NCBI GenBank assembly: GCA_045617525.1
Contig: JAZLIT010000034.1
Coordinates: 1 to 56,587 of the forward strand
From: JAZLIT01 sp045617525
Lineage (GTDB): Bacteria > Bacillota > Bacilli > Bacillales_A > Planococcaceae
Direction: 5' to 3'
DNA length: 56,587 nt
Shown: positions 7,115 through 15,640 of the stretch, one piece after another
How the letters are laid out: every line of letters begins with the position of its first letter
How positions within the stretch are numbered: position 1 is the first letter of the stretch
The notes under the pieces: model-generated
What the model was told of the DNA's origin: nothing
Databases searched by the model: none
What the model saw: the letters and a program-made list of their open reading frames with translations, nothing else
Program-made: the position numbers and the translations under genes

Positions 7115-9007
7115 ATGAAGTCATTAAAATGGCCCAAACATTCGATCTTAGTGCTTGCTATTTTAGCAACATGGATTAAAACAGTTATCGTTTATCAAAC
7201 GAGTTTTGATATGAAAATAGAAAATGGAATGCAACTCTTTATATTAATAATGAATCCATTGAGTTTCTTACTGTTTATCTACGGGATCGGCCTGTTTTTT
7301 AAATCAAATAAAGTTCGAGTTATATATACAATATCAATCAGTTTATTATTATCGATTGTTTTATATGGAAATGTTGCGTTCTACCGTTTCTATGATGATT
7401 TTATTACGTTGCCAGTATTATTCCAAACGAGTAATTTTGGTGATTTAGGAAGCTCAGCAGCAGCAATTATTAATTTCACAGATTTATTTTTCTTTATTGA
7501 TGTCGTGTTATTAATTTTGGTGTATAAGTTTGTGAAAAATCAATCACAAACAACTTTAGTGCGTAAAGATATTCGTCGAGCATACTTTGTGATGTCTGCA
7601 GCTATACTATTTTTAAATTTAGGATTATCAGAAATTGAACGTCCACAATTATTAACGCGTAGCTTCGATCGCGAGTTACTTGTGAAAAATATTGGGACAT
7701 ACAACTATCATTTATACGATGTATATATCCAATCAAAATCTTCAGCGCAACGTGCATTAGCTGATGGTAGTGAATTAACAGAGATTAGTAACTCTGTACG
7801 TGCAAATCAAGCCGAGCCAAACGCAGAGATGTTTGGTAAGTACGAGGGCCGTAACTTAATCGTCATATCTTTGGAGTCACTTCAGAGTTTCGTCGTTAAT
7901 AATGATATGAACGGTGAAGAAATTACACCATTTTTAAATTCATTAACAAAAGATAAAGATACGTATTACTTTAATGATTTCTATCACCAAACAGGATTAG
8001 GTAAAACAAGTGACTCAGAATTTATTTTTGAAAACTCATTATACGGACTTGGTGGCGGTGCGGTATTCTTCACTCGTGGTGGAAATACGTATAATTCCTT
8101 ATCTGAGCGTTTAGGTGAAAATAATTATGCGACGAGCGTATTACACCCAAATAATAAATCATTTTGGAATCGCGACATGATCTATAAATCATTAGCAATT
8201 GATAAGTTCTATGATATTGATTCATATGAAGTGAATGATGAAAACTCTGTTAACTGGGGCTTGAAAGATAAGCCTTTCTTTGAGCAATCAGCACAGCATA
8301 TAGGAGCAATGCAACAGCCGTTCTATACTCGTTTAATTACATTAACAAACCATCATCCATTCTACTTAGATGAAGAAGATCAAACAATTCCTGAGTACGA
8401 CTCGAATTCGGGGACGTTAAACCGATACTTCCAAACTGTGCGTTATATGGATGAAGCGGTAGAGCTATTCTTTGATCAACTTAAAGCAGAGGGCGTATAT
8501 GACAATTCAATTATTGTGATGTATGGTGATCATTATGGTATTTCAGAAAACCATAAAAAAGCAATGGCTATGTATTTAGATAAAGAAGAAATTACGCCTG
8601 TAGATAATGCATTATTACAATCGGTACCTTTATATATTCATGTACCAGGTTCGAATGATGGTAAGGAAATTGATAAAGTGTCAGGGCAAATTGATTTACG
8701 CCCAACTTTATTACACTTACTAGGAATTGAAACATCAAAAGATATGCAATTAGGTGCTGATCTATTCTCTCCTGAACATGAAGACTTTGTTGTGTTCCGT
8801 GATGGTCGTTTCATTACAGATGAACTCGTTTATGCTGGTGAAGTATGTTACGATCGTGAAACAGGTGAGCAAACAGACCATGCACTTTGTGAGCCATTTA
8901 GTGAACGAGCGGGCATTGAATTAGATCATTCTGATGCGATTATAAATGGGGATTTACTACGTTTCTATGATGCGCAAAAGGGCACGTTGATTACCGAATT
9001 AGAATAA
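7115..9007 (+). CDS. Lipoteichoic acid synthase family protein
   Basis: The 630-residue protein has five N-terminal membrane helices and a large extracellular sulfatase-like domain. The nucleophile is Thr298 in GKTSDSE; the metal ligand Glu lies in VISLESLQSF, and YGDHYGIS and HHPF supply further ligands. LtaS-type enzymes transfer glycerol-phosphate from phosphatidylglycerol onto the growing lipoteichoic acid chain outside the membrane. Its position behind yqgQ corresponds to B. subtilis yqgS. The start at 7115 is chosen over 7094 because AGGA precedes it and MKS-type starts align with the family. It ends in a strong terminator. Confidence 0.93.
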   Translation: MKSLKWPKHSILVLAILATWIKTVIVYQTSFDMKIENGMQLFILIMNPLSFLLFIYGIGLFFKSNKVRVIYTISISLLLSIVLYGNVAFYRFYDDFITLPVLFQTSNFGDLGSSAAAIINFTDLFFFIDVVLLILVYKFVKNQSQTTLVRKDIRRAYFVMSAAILFLNLGLSEIERPQLLTRSFDRELLVKNIGTYNYHLYDVYIQSKSSAQRALADGSELTEISNSVRANQAEPNAEMFGKYEGRNLIVISLESLQSFVVNNDMNGEEITPFLNSLTKDKDTYYFNDFYHQTGLGKTSDSEFIFENSLYGLGGGAVFFTRGGNTYNSLSERLGENNYATSVLHPNNKSFWNRDMIYKSLAIDKFYDIDSYEVNDENSVNWGLKDKPFFEQSAQHIGAMQQPFYTRLITLTNHHPFYLDEEDQTIPEYDSNSGTLNRYFQTVRYMDEAVELFFDQLKAEGVYDNSIIVMYGDHYGISENHKKAMAMYLDKEEITPVDNALLQSVPLYIHVPGSNDGKEIDKVSGQIDLRPTLLHLLGIETSKDMQLGADLFSPEHEDFVVFRDGRFITDELVYAGEVCYDRETGEQTDHALCEPFSERAGIELDHSDAIINGDLLRFYDAQKGTLITELE

Positions 9008-9011
9008 TGAT

Positions 9012-9055
9012 AGTGCTATTCCTTCATTTTAACGAATGAAAGAATAGCACTTTTT
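9012..9055 (+). terminator. Terminator behind the LTA synthase gene
   Basis: A long stem (AGTGCTATTC-TTCATT / AATGAA-GAATAGCACT) with a six-base loop ends in five T. Confidence 0.88.
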
Positions 9056-9072
9056 GTGTGAGTGGACATAAT

Positions 9073-9107
9073 AAAAAGACGTGTAGTCTATAGCTACACG
9101 TCTTTTT
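9073..9107. terminator. Bidirectional terminator
   Basis: AAAAAGACGTGTAG and CTACACGTCTTTTT form a perfect 14-pair stem with a seven-base loop. It most likely ends the bottom-strand yqgW transcript. Confidence 0.88.
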
Positions 9108-9115
9108 ATTTGCTA

Positions 9116-9301
9116 TTAATGATTTACAATTGGTGGGTATCCAGCATTTAGTACAGTCATGATAACGAACCAGCCTAAAACTAAAGCTGCTGCACCATGA
9201 AAGGCTACAGAAAGAAGGTTCTTTTCTTTGATTGCTTGGAATGTGCCAAATACTGATATAATAGCGATAAGTCCAAAAATTAACATTAAAATCCAACCCA
9301 T
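9116..9301 (-). CDS. yqgW: YqgW-like small membrane protein (DUF2759)
   Basis: The 61-residue protein has two hydrophobic helices (about 4-19 and 33-50) joined by FQAIKEKNLLS. The sequence FGTFQAIKEKNLLSVAFHGA looks like the DUF2759 family. It lies immediately before and divergent from yqgX, as yqgW does in B. subtilis. The function is unknown. AAGGAG lies about 12 bases before the ATG. Confidence 0.75.
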   Translation of the reverse strand: MGWILMLIFGLIAIISVFGTFQAIKEKNLLSVAFHGAAALVLGWFVIMTVLNAGYPPIVNH

Positions 9302-9462
9302 GATTTACGGCACTCCTTTCGACATACAAATTATGTCTAAAACAATATTCCTTCTTATTGTATAGAAACTATTTCCATTTGTCGAGTGGGAAAAGTGACG
9401 TTTATTTGAACGAGAATCGTCAACTCGTTTCAAATTATGTATACTAGAGTAGAGGTGATCGT

Positions 9463-10107
9463 ATGTTAAATACAAGAGGATACAGTTTGGGTCCAATACA
9501 AACGAATTGTTATATTGTCAGTAACAAGGATAAGGAATGCCTGATTTTTGACCCAGGTGAAGAAGGTATGAAGCTAATAAAGGAAATTCGTGCTAAAAAT
9601 TTAAAGCCATTGGCAATTTTATTAACGCATGCACATTTTGACCATATAGGTGCAGTAGATGCATTAAGAGAAGTATTTGAACTGCCTGTTTATATACATG
9701 AAAAGGAAGTTTCATGGTTAGCGGATCCAATGAAAAATGGGTCTGGAAAGTATGCGGAGTTGCCAAATTATATCGTAAAGGCACCAGAAGAAGCCCATAT
9801 TATACGCAAAGAGCAGCAACTGAAAATTGGTTCATTTATTTTTGATGCTGTATTTACACCGGGGCATTCGCCAGGAAGTATTTCCTATGTTTTTAAAGAA
9901 GATGGCTTTGCAATTGTCGGGGATACATTGTTTGAACGTTCTGTAGGACGCACGGATTTAATTGGTGGTTCTACGAAAATACTACTTGATTCAATTAACC
10001 AGAAGTTATTAACATTACCAGATGATATGATTATATATCCGGGACATGGAAGTTATACGACGCCAGAAGCTGAGCGTCAACATAATCCGTTTTTAAACGG
10101 TTTTTAA
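9463..10107 (+). CDS. yqgX: MBL-fold metallo-hydrolase (glyoxalase II-like)
   Basis: The 214-residue protein carries the metal site THAHFDHIGAVD, followed by FTPGHSPGS with the next His, the bridging Asp in VGDTLFERSVGRTD and the last His in YPGHG. This is the YcbL/GloC-type small glyoxalase II group, which hydrolyses S-lactoylglutathione-like thioesters; the natural thiol in this organism would probably be bacillithiol, which is inference. AGAGGTGAT lies before the ATG. It is monocistronic between the two small membrane protein genes yqgW and yqgY. Confidence 0.92.
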   Translation: MLNTRGYSLGPIQTNCYIVSNKDKECLIFDPGEEGMKLIKEIRAKNLKPLAILLTHAHFDHIGAVDALREVFELPVYIHEKEVSWLADPMKNGSGKYAELPNYIVKAPEEAHIIRKEQQLKIGSFIFDAVFTPGHSPGSISYVFKEDGFAIVGDTLFERSVGRTDLIGGSTKILLDSINQKLLTLPDDMIIYPGHGSYTTPEAERQHNPFLNGF

Positions 10108-10117
10108 TAGGTAAGGG

Positions 10118-10150
10118 CGTGTAAATCGTATTTAGGTTTACACGTTTTTT
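10118..10150 (+). terminator. Terminator behind yqgX
   Basis: CGTGTAAA pairs with TTTACACG and is followed by six T. Confidence 0.82.
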
Positions 10151-10153
10151 ACA

Positions 10154-10186
10154 TAAAAAAACACCAACTGAAAATCCAGTTGGTGT
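10154..10186 (-). terminator. Terminator behind yqgY
   Basis: ACACCAACTG pairs with CAGTTGGTGT; on the bottom strand the stem is followed by seven T, right behind the yqgY stop. Confidence 0.85.
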
Positions 10187-10191
10187 ACTTA

Positions 10192-10434
10192 TTAATGGCC
10201 AGCGCCGGGTGTGTGTATGAAGGTTGTGTAATATGTGAAACCAGCAAAAAACACAGTTAAATATGCGCCAAAAATGTACATGTACATGCGTTCTGAAAGG
10301 TTTAAAAAGCCTAATAATAAGAATAAACCTGTATTACCTACGAATAATAGCGAAACCTGTGGCATATGTCCTAAATAGAACATAACTGCAAAGATACCTG
10401 TCCAAAAAGCCATAACTTTATACATATTGCTCAT
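10192..10434 (-). CDS. yqgY: YqgY family small membrane protein (DUF2626)
   Basis: The 80-residue protein contains three hydrophobic helices and the start MYKVMAFWTGIFAVMFYLG, which marks the DUF2626/YqgY family. The role is unknown. The position after yqgX agrees with B. subtilis. It has its own promoter on the bottom strand and its own terminator. Confidence 0.88.
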   Translation of the reverse strand: MSNMYKVMAFWTGIFAVMFYLGHMPQVSLLFVGNTGLFLLLGFLNLSERMYMYIFGAYLTVFFAGFTYYTTFIHTPGAGH

Positions 10435-10481
10435 GATTATTTCCCCCCCTTCAATGGATTAAATACAATAATCTCCTGTCC

Positions 10482-10511
10482 ATTATAATTGAAAAATGCC
10501 CCTTATGTAAA
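10482..10511 (-). promoter_or_regulatory. SigmaA promoter of yqgY
   Basis: On the bottom strand TTTACA, an 18-base spacer and a perfect TATAAT precede yqgY by about 45 bases. Confidence 0.72.
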
Positions 10512-10851
10512 CTGGAAGTTCGAGAATATTTGTACAAATGAATTATTTTTTGTGCATAATTAAGATAATTTAATCTCGTACTGGCAAAACTCACAGCTTT
10601 AAGCGAGTTTCATGTCACCTTTTCAATTGTTTTAAAACGATACGTCTCGTTGCTACTATTATAAAGTAGAATTTTATAGAAAATAATTATTTAACCAATA
10701 TATTACATATAAATTTAAAACTTGAGGAAATTTACCTACTAATATTTAATATTTCAGCAAGATATTTGTTTGGATTTTGGGCTTCCAGATAAATTATGAA
10801 TAACCTATAATGATGCTAAGATAGCGTATTTTTAGAGAGTAGGCGTATATT
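10512..10851 (+). other. Region upstream of the comG operon
   Basis: This AT-rich stretch carries no supported ORF. A small inverted repeat (AAACTC at about 10587 and GAGTTT at about 10605) and a TATAAT at 10806-10811 are visible; the latter is the likely comG -10 element but lacks a clear -35. Competence operons are usually switched on by ComK at paired AT-boxes. I looked for a well-spaced pair and could not single one out in this AT-rich background. Confidence 0.4.
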
Positions 10852-11856
10852 ATGGAGGTTGAATCCATTGTAGAGAAAAAATGCTTTCAATTATTAAATC
10901 GAGCAATCTCATTTAAAGCATCAGATATTCACATAGTGCCATCAGAAACACACTATGAGATTTACTTTAGAAAGTTTGGGAAACTGATTCCAATTCATTC
11001 GTATGCGGACGAAATTGGTGCAAGAATCATTTCTTATATGAAGTTTTTATCTGGATTAGATATTGGGGAAAAAAGAAAACCACAAAGCGGTTCATTTCAA
11101 AAAACGGTAGAAGAGCACCTCTACTCTTTCCGTATATCAACATTACCTTCGATTTATAAAAGCGAGAGTGTCGTTATCCGACTATTGCTGCAAAATTCCA
11201 CGATTCCACTACATCAGTTAAGTATTAATCCAGACGTCTCGCGAAATTTACTTGAACTTATCGAACGCAAGCAAGGCTTATTGCTTGTGACGGGGGCTAC
11301 TGGTAGCGGGAAAACCACCACTTTATATTCTCTTATCCATTATTGCACAAACGAATTATTGAGACATGTTATTTCATTAGAGGACCCTGTTGAACAGACA
11401 CAGGAAAAAATTCTTCAAATTCAAGTGAATGAGCGTGCGGGTGTTTCCTATAGTACCGGGTTAAAGGCGATTTTACGCCATACACCAGATGTTATTATGA
11501 TTGGCGAAATCCGTGATCGTGAGACGGCACAAATTGCTTTAGAAGCAGCATTGACTGGACATTTAGTCGTATCGACAGTACATGCAAAGGATTCTGTAAA
11601 TTGTTTATATCGCCTCCACGATTTAGGCTTATCGCTTGAAGAATTAAGACAAGCATTGGTGGGAATCGTTGGACAAACATTAGTTGAGTTAAATGATATT
11701 GATGAGAGAAAGGCTATGTTTGAACTACTAACGGATACGAATCTACAACTAGCAATTCATAAAATGAAGCAAGGCGTGCAATTTGAATTGCCAACGGAGC
11801 AAACGTTAGAAGGTCAAATGAAAAAGCTAGAGTTAAATTATTATGAACGTTCGTGA
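10852..11856 (+). CDS. comGA: Competence pseudopilus assembly ATPase ComGA
   Basis: The 334-residue cytoplasmic ATPase of the type II secretion/type IV pilus family drives assembly of the DNA-uptake pseudopilus. The Walker A motif is GATGSGKTTTL with Lys154; the Asp box, Walker B DVIMIGEIRDRETA and the His box GHLVVSTVHAKD follow in order. The length is close to B. subtilis ComGA (about 356). The ribosome site before the ATG is weak. It starts a seven-gene operon and overlaps comGB by 14 bases. Confidence 0.94.
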   Translation: MEVESIVEKKCFQLLNRAISFKASDIHIVPSETHYEIYFRKFGKLIPIHSYADEIGARIISYMKFLSGLDIGEKRKPQSGSFQKTVEEHLYSFRISTLPSIYKSESVVIRLLLQNSTIPLHQLSINPDVSRNLLELIERKQGLLLVTGATGSGKTTTLYSLIHYCTNELLRHVISLEDPVEQTQEKILQIQVNERAGVSYSTGLKAILRHTPDVIMIGEIRDRETAQIALEAALTGHLVVSTVHAKDSVNCLYRLHDLGLSLEELRQALVGIVGQTLVELNDIDERKAMFELLTDTNLQLAIHKMKQGVQFELPTEQTLEGQMKKLELNYYERS

Positions 11857-12889
11857 AAGATTTCTTACCCACAAGGAACGAATAGATGATTTACCAGCAT
11901 TGCTGAGTAAAATGAGTAGCTTATTAAATGAAGGCTACAAATTAAATGAGTCCTTTATCATGTTGCTCCCATACTACTCAAAAAATGCAGAGAGCTGGCA
12001 AAAGAAAGTGACCGATTGCTTGCATAATGGTTTAGAAGCTTCAGACGTTTTTAAGCTACTAAAGGTAGATGATGAATTTTTAATTTCGATTCAATTAGCA
12101 GATAGACATGGGGATTTGGCTACGACACTCAAACAAGTTAGTGAGCAAATGCACTATAAAAAGGAAATGCAAAAGCGGATGTTAAAGATTTTGGCCTATC
12201 CATTATTTATGTTTCTCATTTTAGTAGCGTTCTTTTTTGGCTTTCGCACGTATTTTTTACCAAACATCTCCCATCTTGTAACTTCTAGATCAGATGATGC
12301 AAGTAATTCAATTCAATGGTCAAAATTTTTTCTGCATATGCCAGATTATTTTATAACTCTGGGAATTTTATTAAATGTAGCAATCGCGGTTCTTGTTTAC
12401 TATTTGAGGAAGAAAAAAGTCGAGTTTCAGTTGAATTTCATTTTTAAACTCCCGTTTGTAGGGACGTTTTATCGACTCTTGCTAACACGTCAGTTTGCGA
12501 GAAACTTAGGAAATCTTTTACTCAATGGATTCACATTGCAGCAGGCGTTGATTGAATTGAAATCACAAGTATTCCAGAAAAATATTCAGTTTGTTGCTGT
12601 AAAAATGGAACAGAAGGTAATTTACGGAGATTCATTAACGGAGTCAATACAAAAGTTGCCTTATTTTTACCCGAAGTTTGAACAATTCGTAGATCACGGC
12701 GAGAAAAGTGGATTATTAGGTAGGGAGTTACTGATTTACTGCGATATTTTAGATGGAAAACTAAAAAATACAACTGAATTTGTGTCAGCCTGCATTCAGC
12801 CACTTCTCTTTATTATTATTGCAACATGTATCGTAGCTGCTTATCTTAGTATTTTATTGCCTATGTATAAAATGATTGAAGTTGTCTGA
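11843..12889 (+). CDS. comGB: Competence pilus inner-membrane platform protein ComGB
   Basis: The 348-residue protein belongs to the GspF/PilC family, with two cytoplasmic domains and three membrane spans (about 114-135, 166-185 and 320-342). The motifs LADRHGDLATTL and FVDHGEKSGLLGRELLIYCD are the paired repeats of the family. It would form the membrane platform on which the pseudopilin ComGC is assembled. Translation is coupled to comGA by overlap. Confidence 0.92.
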   Translation: MNVRERFLTHKERIDDLPALLSKMSSLLNEGYKLNESFIMLLPYYSKNAESWQKKVTDCLHNGLEASDVFKLLKVDDEFLISIQLADRHGDLATTLKQVSEQMHYKKEMQKRMLKILAYPLFMFLILVAFFFGFRTYFLPNISHLVTSRSDDASNSIQWSKFFLHMPDYFITLGILLNVAIAVLVYYLRKKKVEFQLNFIFKLPFVGTFYRLLLTRQFARNLGNLLLNGFTLQQALIELKSQVFQKNIQFVAVKMEQKVIYGDSLTESIQKLPYFYPKFEQFVDHGEKSGLLGRELLIYCDILDGKLKNTTEFVSACIQPLLFIIIATCIVAAYLSILLPMYKMIEVV

Positions 12890-12901
12890 AGGGGGAATAG
12901 G

Positions 12902-13267
12902 ATGAAAGACGAAAATGGATTCACTCTAATTGAAATGTTAATCGTATTACTTATTATTTCAGTGCTAATTCTAGTAACAATTCCAAATGTCACAAAACAC
13001 TTTGCCTCGATTGATGAAAAGGGTTGTGCAGCATATGTAAGTATGGTCCAAGGACAAGTTGAAGCATTTAAAATTGATAAAAAATTTTACCCAACACTTG
13101 AACAATTGGAAGAACTTGGCTATATAAAGGAAGATGTGACCTGTCCAAACGGTGATCTTGTAGTTATTGATGCAAGCACGGGAGAGGTACGGGAGGAAAA
13201 AATAAGTAGAAATCAGCAACCATCAAATACCCAAGATGAAGAGGAACAAGGGAATTCTGAACCTTAA
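12902..13267 (+). CDS. comGC: Major competence pseudopilin ComGC
   Basis: The 121-residue prepilin has the cleavage and methylation site NGFTLIEMLIVLLIISVLIL near the N terminus; ComC peptidase would cut after the glycine and leave Phe1 with Glu5. Two cysteines (in KGCAAYV and VTCPNG) may form the intramolecular bond known for ComGC. The last 20 residues are unusually acidic and Gln/Asn rich. A strong GAAGGGGG precedes the ATG. Confidence 0.94.
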   Translation: MKDENGFTLIEMLIVLLIISVLILVTIPNVTKHFASIDEKGCAAYVSMVQGQVEAFKIDKKFYPTLEQLEELGYIKEDVTCPNGDLVVIDASTGEVREEKISRNQQPSNTQDEEEQGNSEP

Positions 13268-13713
13268 TGCATGCACAGCGAAATGAAAAAGGGTTTACCT
13301 TAGTAGAAATGCTCCTTGTTTTAGCGATTACGATGGTGATTTTTACACTAGTCGCTACGTTTTCTTATAAATTTATTGGTGAATACAATGATATGCAAAT
13401 TCAATATGAAGTGCAGTTGAAATTGCGTGAGGCGCAAACTGTAGCGCTGGCCAATAAGACTTATTACATTGTGACCTTTAAATACAATACGCTCCATATC
13501 TATCAAAATGTAATGGAGCCCCCTTATTTTATACAGCCAATGCCATCATCAATTTATGCCGAAATAGGTTTTCATGGGAATAATTCGGAGCCATTTACGT
13601 TCTCACCGAATTTAAAAGTAAATGGGATAGGCTACTTGAATTTTTATACTGAACGAGGAAATATTTATTACACCATTAATATTGGTAAAGGACGTTTTAG
13701 TTATGCTAAATAG
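13267..13713 (+). CDS. comGD: Minor competence pseudopilin ComGD
   Basis: The 148-residue protein starts with the prepilin site EKGFTLVEMLLVLAITMVIF and continues as a soluble head domain. It is a minor pseudopilin of the DNA-uptake pilus. The ATG shares one base with the comGC stop, so the two are translationally coupled. Confidence 0.92.
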   Translation: MHAQRNEKGFTLVEMLLVLAITMVIFTLVATFSYKFIGEYNDMQIQYEVQLKLREAQTVALANKTYYIVTFKYNTLHIYQNVMEPPYFIQPMPSSIYAEIGFHGNNSEPFTFSPNLKVNGIGYLNFYTERGNIYYTINIGKGRFSYAK

Positions 13714-14014
13714 TCAACGTGGTAATTCGTTATTGGAATCACTTTTAGCAATATCGATTGTATTTATGATTGCGGGATTGCTCCTACCTAAATTTTCAGA
13801 AATGAGAGGTGAAATTGAACGACAAAAAGTGCAAGCGCATGCGAGTGAGGTTGCTTACAATGGCGCTAGATTAGTACGTGATTATGCTAAAGAGAATGGT
13901 GTATTTATAATCGACGATGTTCACTTTTATTGGTCCTATAATGGCAATCAACTATGTGTATCTTATCTTTATGATGAGGAGGCGGTTGAAAAATGTATTT
14001 TGGCCAGCGACTAA
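13703..14014 (+). CDS. comGE: Minor competence pseudopilin ComGE
   Basis: The 103-residue protein has the prepilin-like start RGNSLLESLLAISIVFMIAG; the glycine and Glu5 of the cleavage site are kept. The ATG at 13703 is preferred because AAAGGACG lies nine bases upstream, inside comGD. It overlaps comGD by 11 bases and comGF by 22. Confidence 0.85.
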   Translation: MLNSQRGNSLLESLLAISIVFMIAGLLLPKFSEMRGEIERQKVQAHASEVAYNGARLVRDYAKENGVFIIDDVHFYWSYNGNQLCVSYLYDEEAVEKCILASD

Positions 14015-14451
14015 ATCAAAGAGGGTACACATTATTAAACTCGTTATTCCACGTGATTGTTTTTATACTATTGGCGCAGTTATTACTGATGATCTTAATC
14101 ATCTATTTTAAGGAAACCTCATTAAGAGACGCTCGTGATGAGATTGAGTGGCAATTATTTGTGGCAGACACAAATATTTATTTTGAACGTGCACATACAA
14201 TAACGCTAGAAGATGGCGGGAAAACTGTAGTTTTTTTAGATCCGCTCGGAAAAAAACCTGTAGAATACTTATTTACGATACGTGAGCTTCATATTGCTAA
14301 AGCCAGCGCAAATGGAGGTCACGAAATTGTACTTGCCCATATTAAATGGGCAAAATTTGAGTTAGATGATGGGGTATTAACATTGACAGTTATTATGCAA
14401 TCAGGTGAAAAAAAGATGAGGAGCTTTGCTGTTGTCACATTTGAAAAATGA
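13993..14451 (+). CDS. comGF: Competence protein ComGF
   Basis: The 152-residue protein begins with a prepilin-like hydrophobic segment (QRGYTLLNSLFHVIVFILL) and then a soluble domain with FVADTNIYFERA, fitting ComGF. GAGGAGG precedes the ATG. It is the sixth gene of the com operon and overlaps both neighbours. Confidence 0.85.
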   Translation: MYFGQRLNQRGYTLLNSLFHVIVFILLAQLLLMILIIYFKETSLRDARDEIEWQLFVADTNIYFERAHTITLEDGGKTVVFLDPLGKKPVEYLFTIRELHIAKASANGGHEIVLAHIKWAKFELDDGVLTLTVIMQSGEKKMRSFAVVTFEK

Positions 14452-14623
14452 GAGAGGTATGCTGTTTCCGATAGCAATTATGGTGCTATTTTTTATCACA
14501 GGAGGGATTACCATTTACTTATACGGATATGAAGCACAAATAATTACATATAATTCATTGGAATCTTACAATGTTCATGCTACGATAAAAGTACTAAAAG
14601 AAATTTCCAATCAAAGTAATTAA
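14432..14623 (+). CDS. comGG: ComGG-like short competence protein
   Basis: The protein is 63 residues from the TTG at 14432, which has GAGGAG eight bases upstream; another TTG at 14426 would add two residues. It shows KNERGMLFPIAIMVLFFITG and a single hydrophobic segment, as at the start of ComGG, but is about half the B. subtilis length (124). The short form may be normal for this family of bacteria or a C-terminal loss. The assignment rests mainly on position as the seventh gene of the operon. Confidence 0.7.
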   Translation: MSHLKNERGMLFPIAIMVLFFITGGITIYLYGYEAQIITYNSLESYNVHATIKVLKEISNQSN

Positions 14624-14651
14624 CTGTGCTCAAGTAAAGTAGGTGGTAAAA

Positions 14652-15164
14652 TTGAACAAAATATTTTTAGTAGGATTTATGGGCTGTGGCAAAAGTGCAA
14701 TTGGACGTCGATTAAGTTATTTTTTAAAGATGCCTTATTATGATATGGATAATGAAATCGTAAGGCAACAGGGGATGTCGATTCCTGAAATTTTTGAAAA
14801 ATACGGAGAAGTGTATTTCAGGGATTTAGAAACTCAATTTTTAAAGAAATTTCGAAATGAGGCGTGTATTATTGCAACGGGTGGTGGCGTCGCAATAAGA
14901 GCAGAAAATAGACTGCTGATGCGAAAAAGTGGGCTAGTCTTTTTTTTAGACGCTACTTTTGATGATATTTATATGCGCATTCGAAATGATAAAAATCGTC
15001 CAATTGTTCAACGTACTTCAAGGGAAGAATTAAACGCTCTGTATTTAACTCGAAGAAAGTTTTACCGAGAAGCTGCTCATATTCCGGTATTAACTGAGGG
15101 TCGATCTTTGAGAAATATTGTTGAATACATTGGCTTCCAAGTGGCACGCCTTAAAGGCGAATGA
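14652..15164 (+). CDS. aroK: Shikimate kinase
   Basis: The 170-residue cytoplasmic kinase phosphorylates shikimate at O3 in the aromatic pathway. The Walker A loop is GFMGCGKSAIGRRL; DMDNEIVRQQGMSIPEIF and FRDLE bind shikimate, IATGGGVA is the conserved glycine loop, and DKNRPI is the lid region. The TTG at 14652, with AGGTGG five bases before it, is preferred; a GTG nine bases upstream falls inside that ribosome site. It follows the com operon closely. aroQ of the same pathway lies 18 kb away. Confidence 0.92.
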   Translation: MNKIFLVGFMGCGKSAIGRRLSYFLKMPYYDMDNEIVRQQGMSIPEIFEKYGEVYFRDLETQFLKKFRNEACIIATGGGVAIRAENRLLMRKSGLVFFLDATFDDIYMRIRNDKNRPIVQRTSREELNALYLTRRKFYREAAHIPVLTEGRSLRNIVEYIGFQVARLKGE

Positions 15165-15304
15165 TTATATGTTATTTTATTATAAATGTTCGCTTTTTAA
15201 GGAAAAATAAAAATATATTGCACTCCTATTTAAAACAATGTTAGGATATTGCTAGAAGTAGTCTTAATGAACATTGGATTTTGAATAGTAAGGGCGGATG
15301 ATGA

Positions 15305-15500
15305 TGCGAGGAGAGAACGTTAAGCTGCGTCGCCGAAGGAGCAAATAGGGAAACTATGAATCTCTCAGGCAAAAAGACTCGTATTGGACGCTACTCTGGA
15401 GAATGCTGCCTCATGCAGCTACCAAAGGGGAAAGCCATTAGATGTAACTTGTGTTAATCTATGGTGTAACTTTCAGGTACAAGGACAGAGAATCTCAGAA
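15305..15500 (+). ncRNA. Tandem glycine riboswitch
   Basis: Two consecutive glycine aptamers can be read. The first holds GAGGAGAGAACG, GCCGAAGGAGCAAA, CTCTCAGGCAAAAAGACTCG and GGACGCTACTCTGGAGA; the second holds ACCAAAGGGGAAAGCC, CTTTCAGGTACAAGGACAGA. A terminator overlaps the end of aptamer 2, so glycine binding would be expected to free the transcript and turn the operon on. It controls gcvT-gcvPA-gcvPB, as in other Bacillales. Confidence 0.95.
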
Positions 15501-15524
15501 ATGGGATTCGTCTGTCTTTTTTTA
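15484..15524 (+). terminator. Riboswitch-controlled terminator
   Basis: GACAG-A-GAATC pairs with GATTC-G-TCTGTC and is followed by seven T. Its left arm contains the last bases of the second glycine aptamer, so aptamer folding and terminator compete. Confidence 0.85.
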
Positions 15525-15640
15525 TGTCATTTTACTTTCTAGCTATGTATGAGGTTAAAAAAACACAGGTAGGGAAACAGGATCTTTTTTCTAGTCTTCA
15601 TCTAGTGAAAAATGGTTTGTAAACGAAGGAGGAAAATAGT

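Noticed and set aside
9024..9329. Bottom-strand ORF of 101 residues
   Set aside because: It runs through two terminator hairpins and overlaps yqgW in another frame; composition is not protein-like.
10580..10660. Structured leader (riboswitch) before comGA
   Set aside because: Only a 6-bp inverted repeat is seen and the sequence does not fit a cyclic-di-GMP or other aptamer I know.
15185..15197. PurR box before the glycine riboswitch
   Set aside because: AATGTTCGCTTTT has one mismatch but no partner box at the required distance; likely chance in AT-rich DNA.
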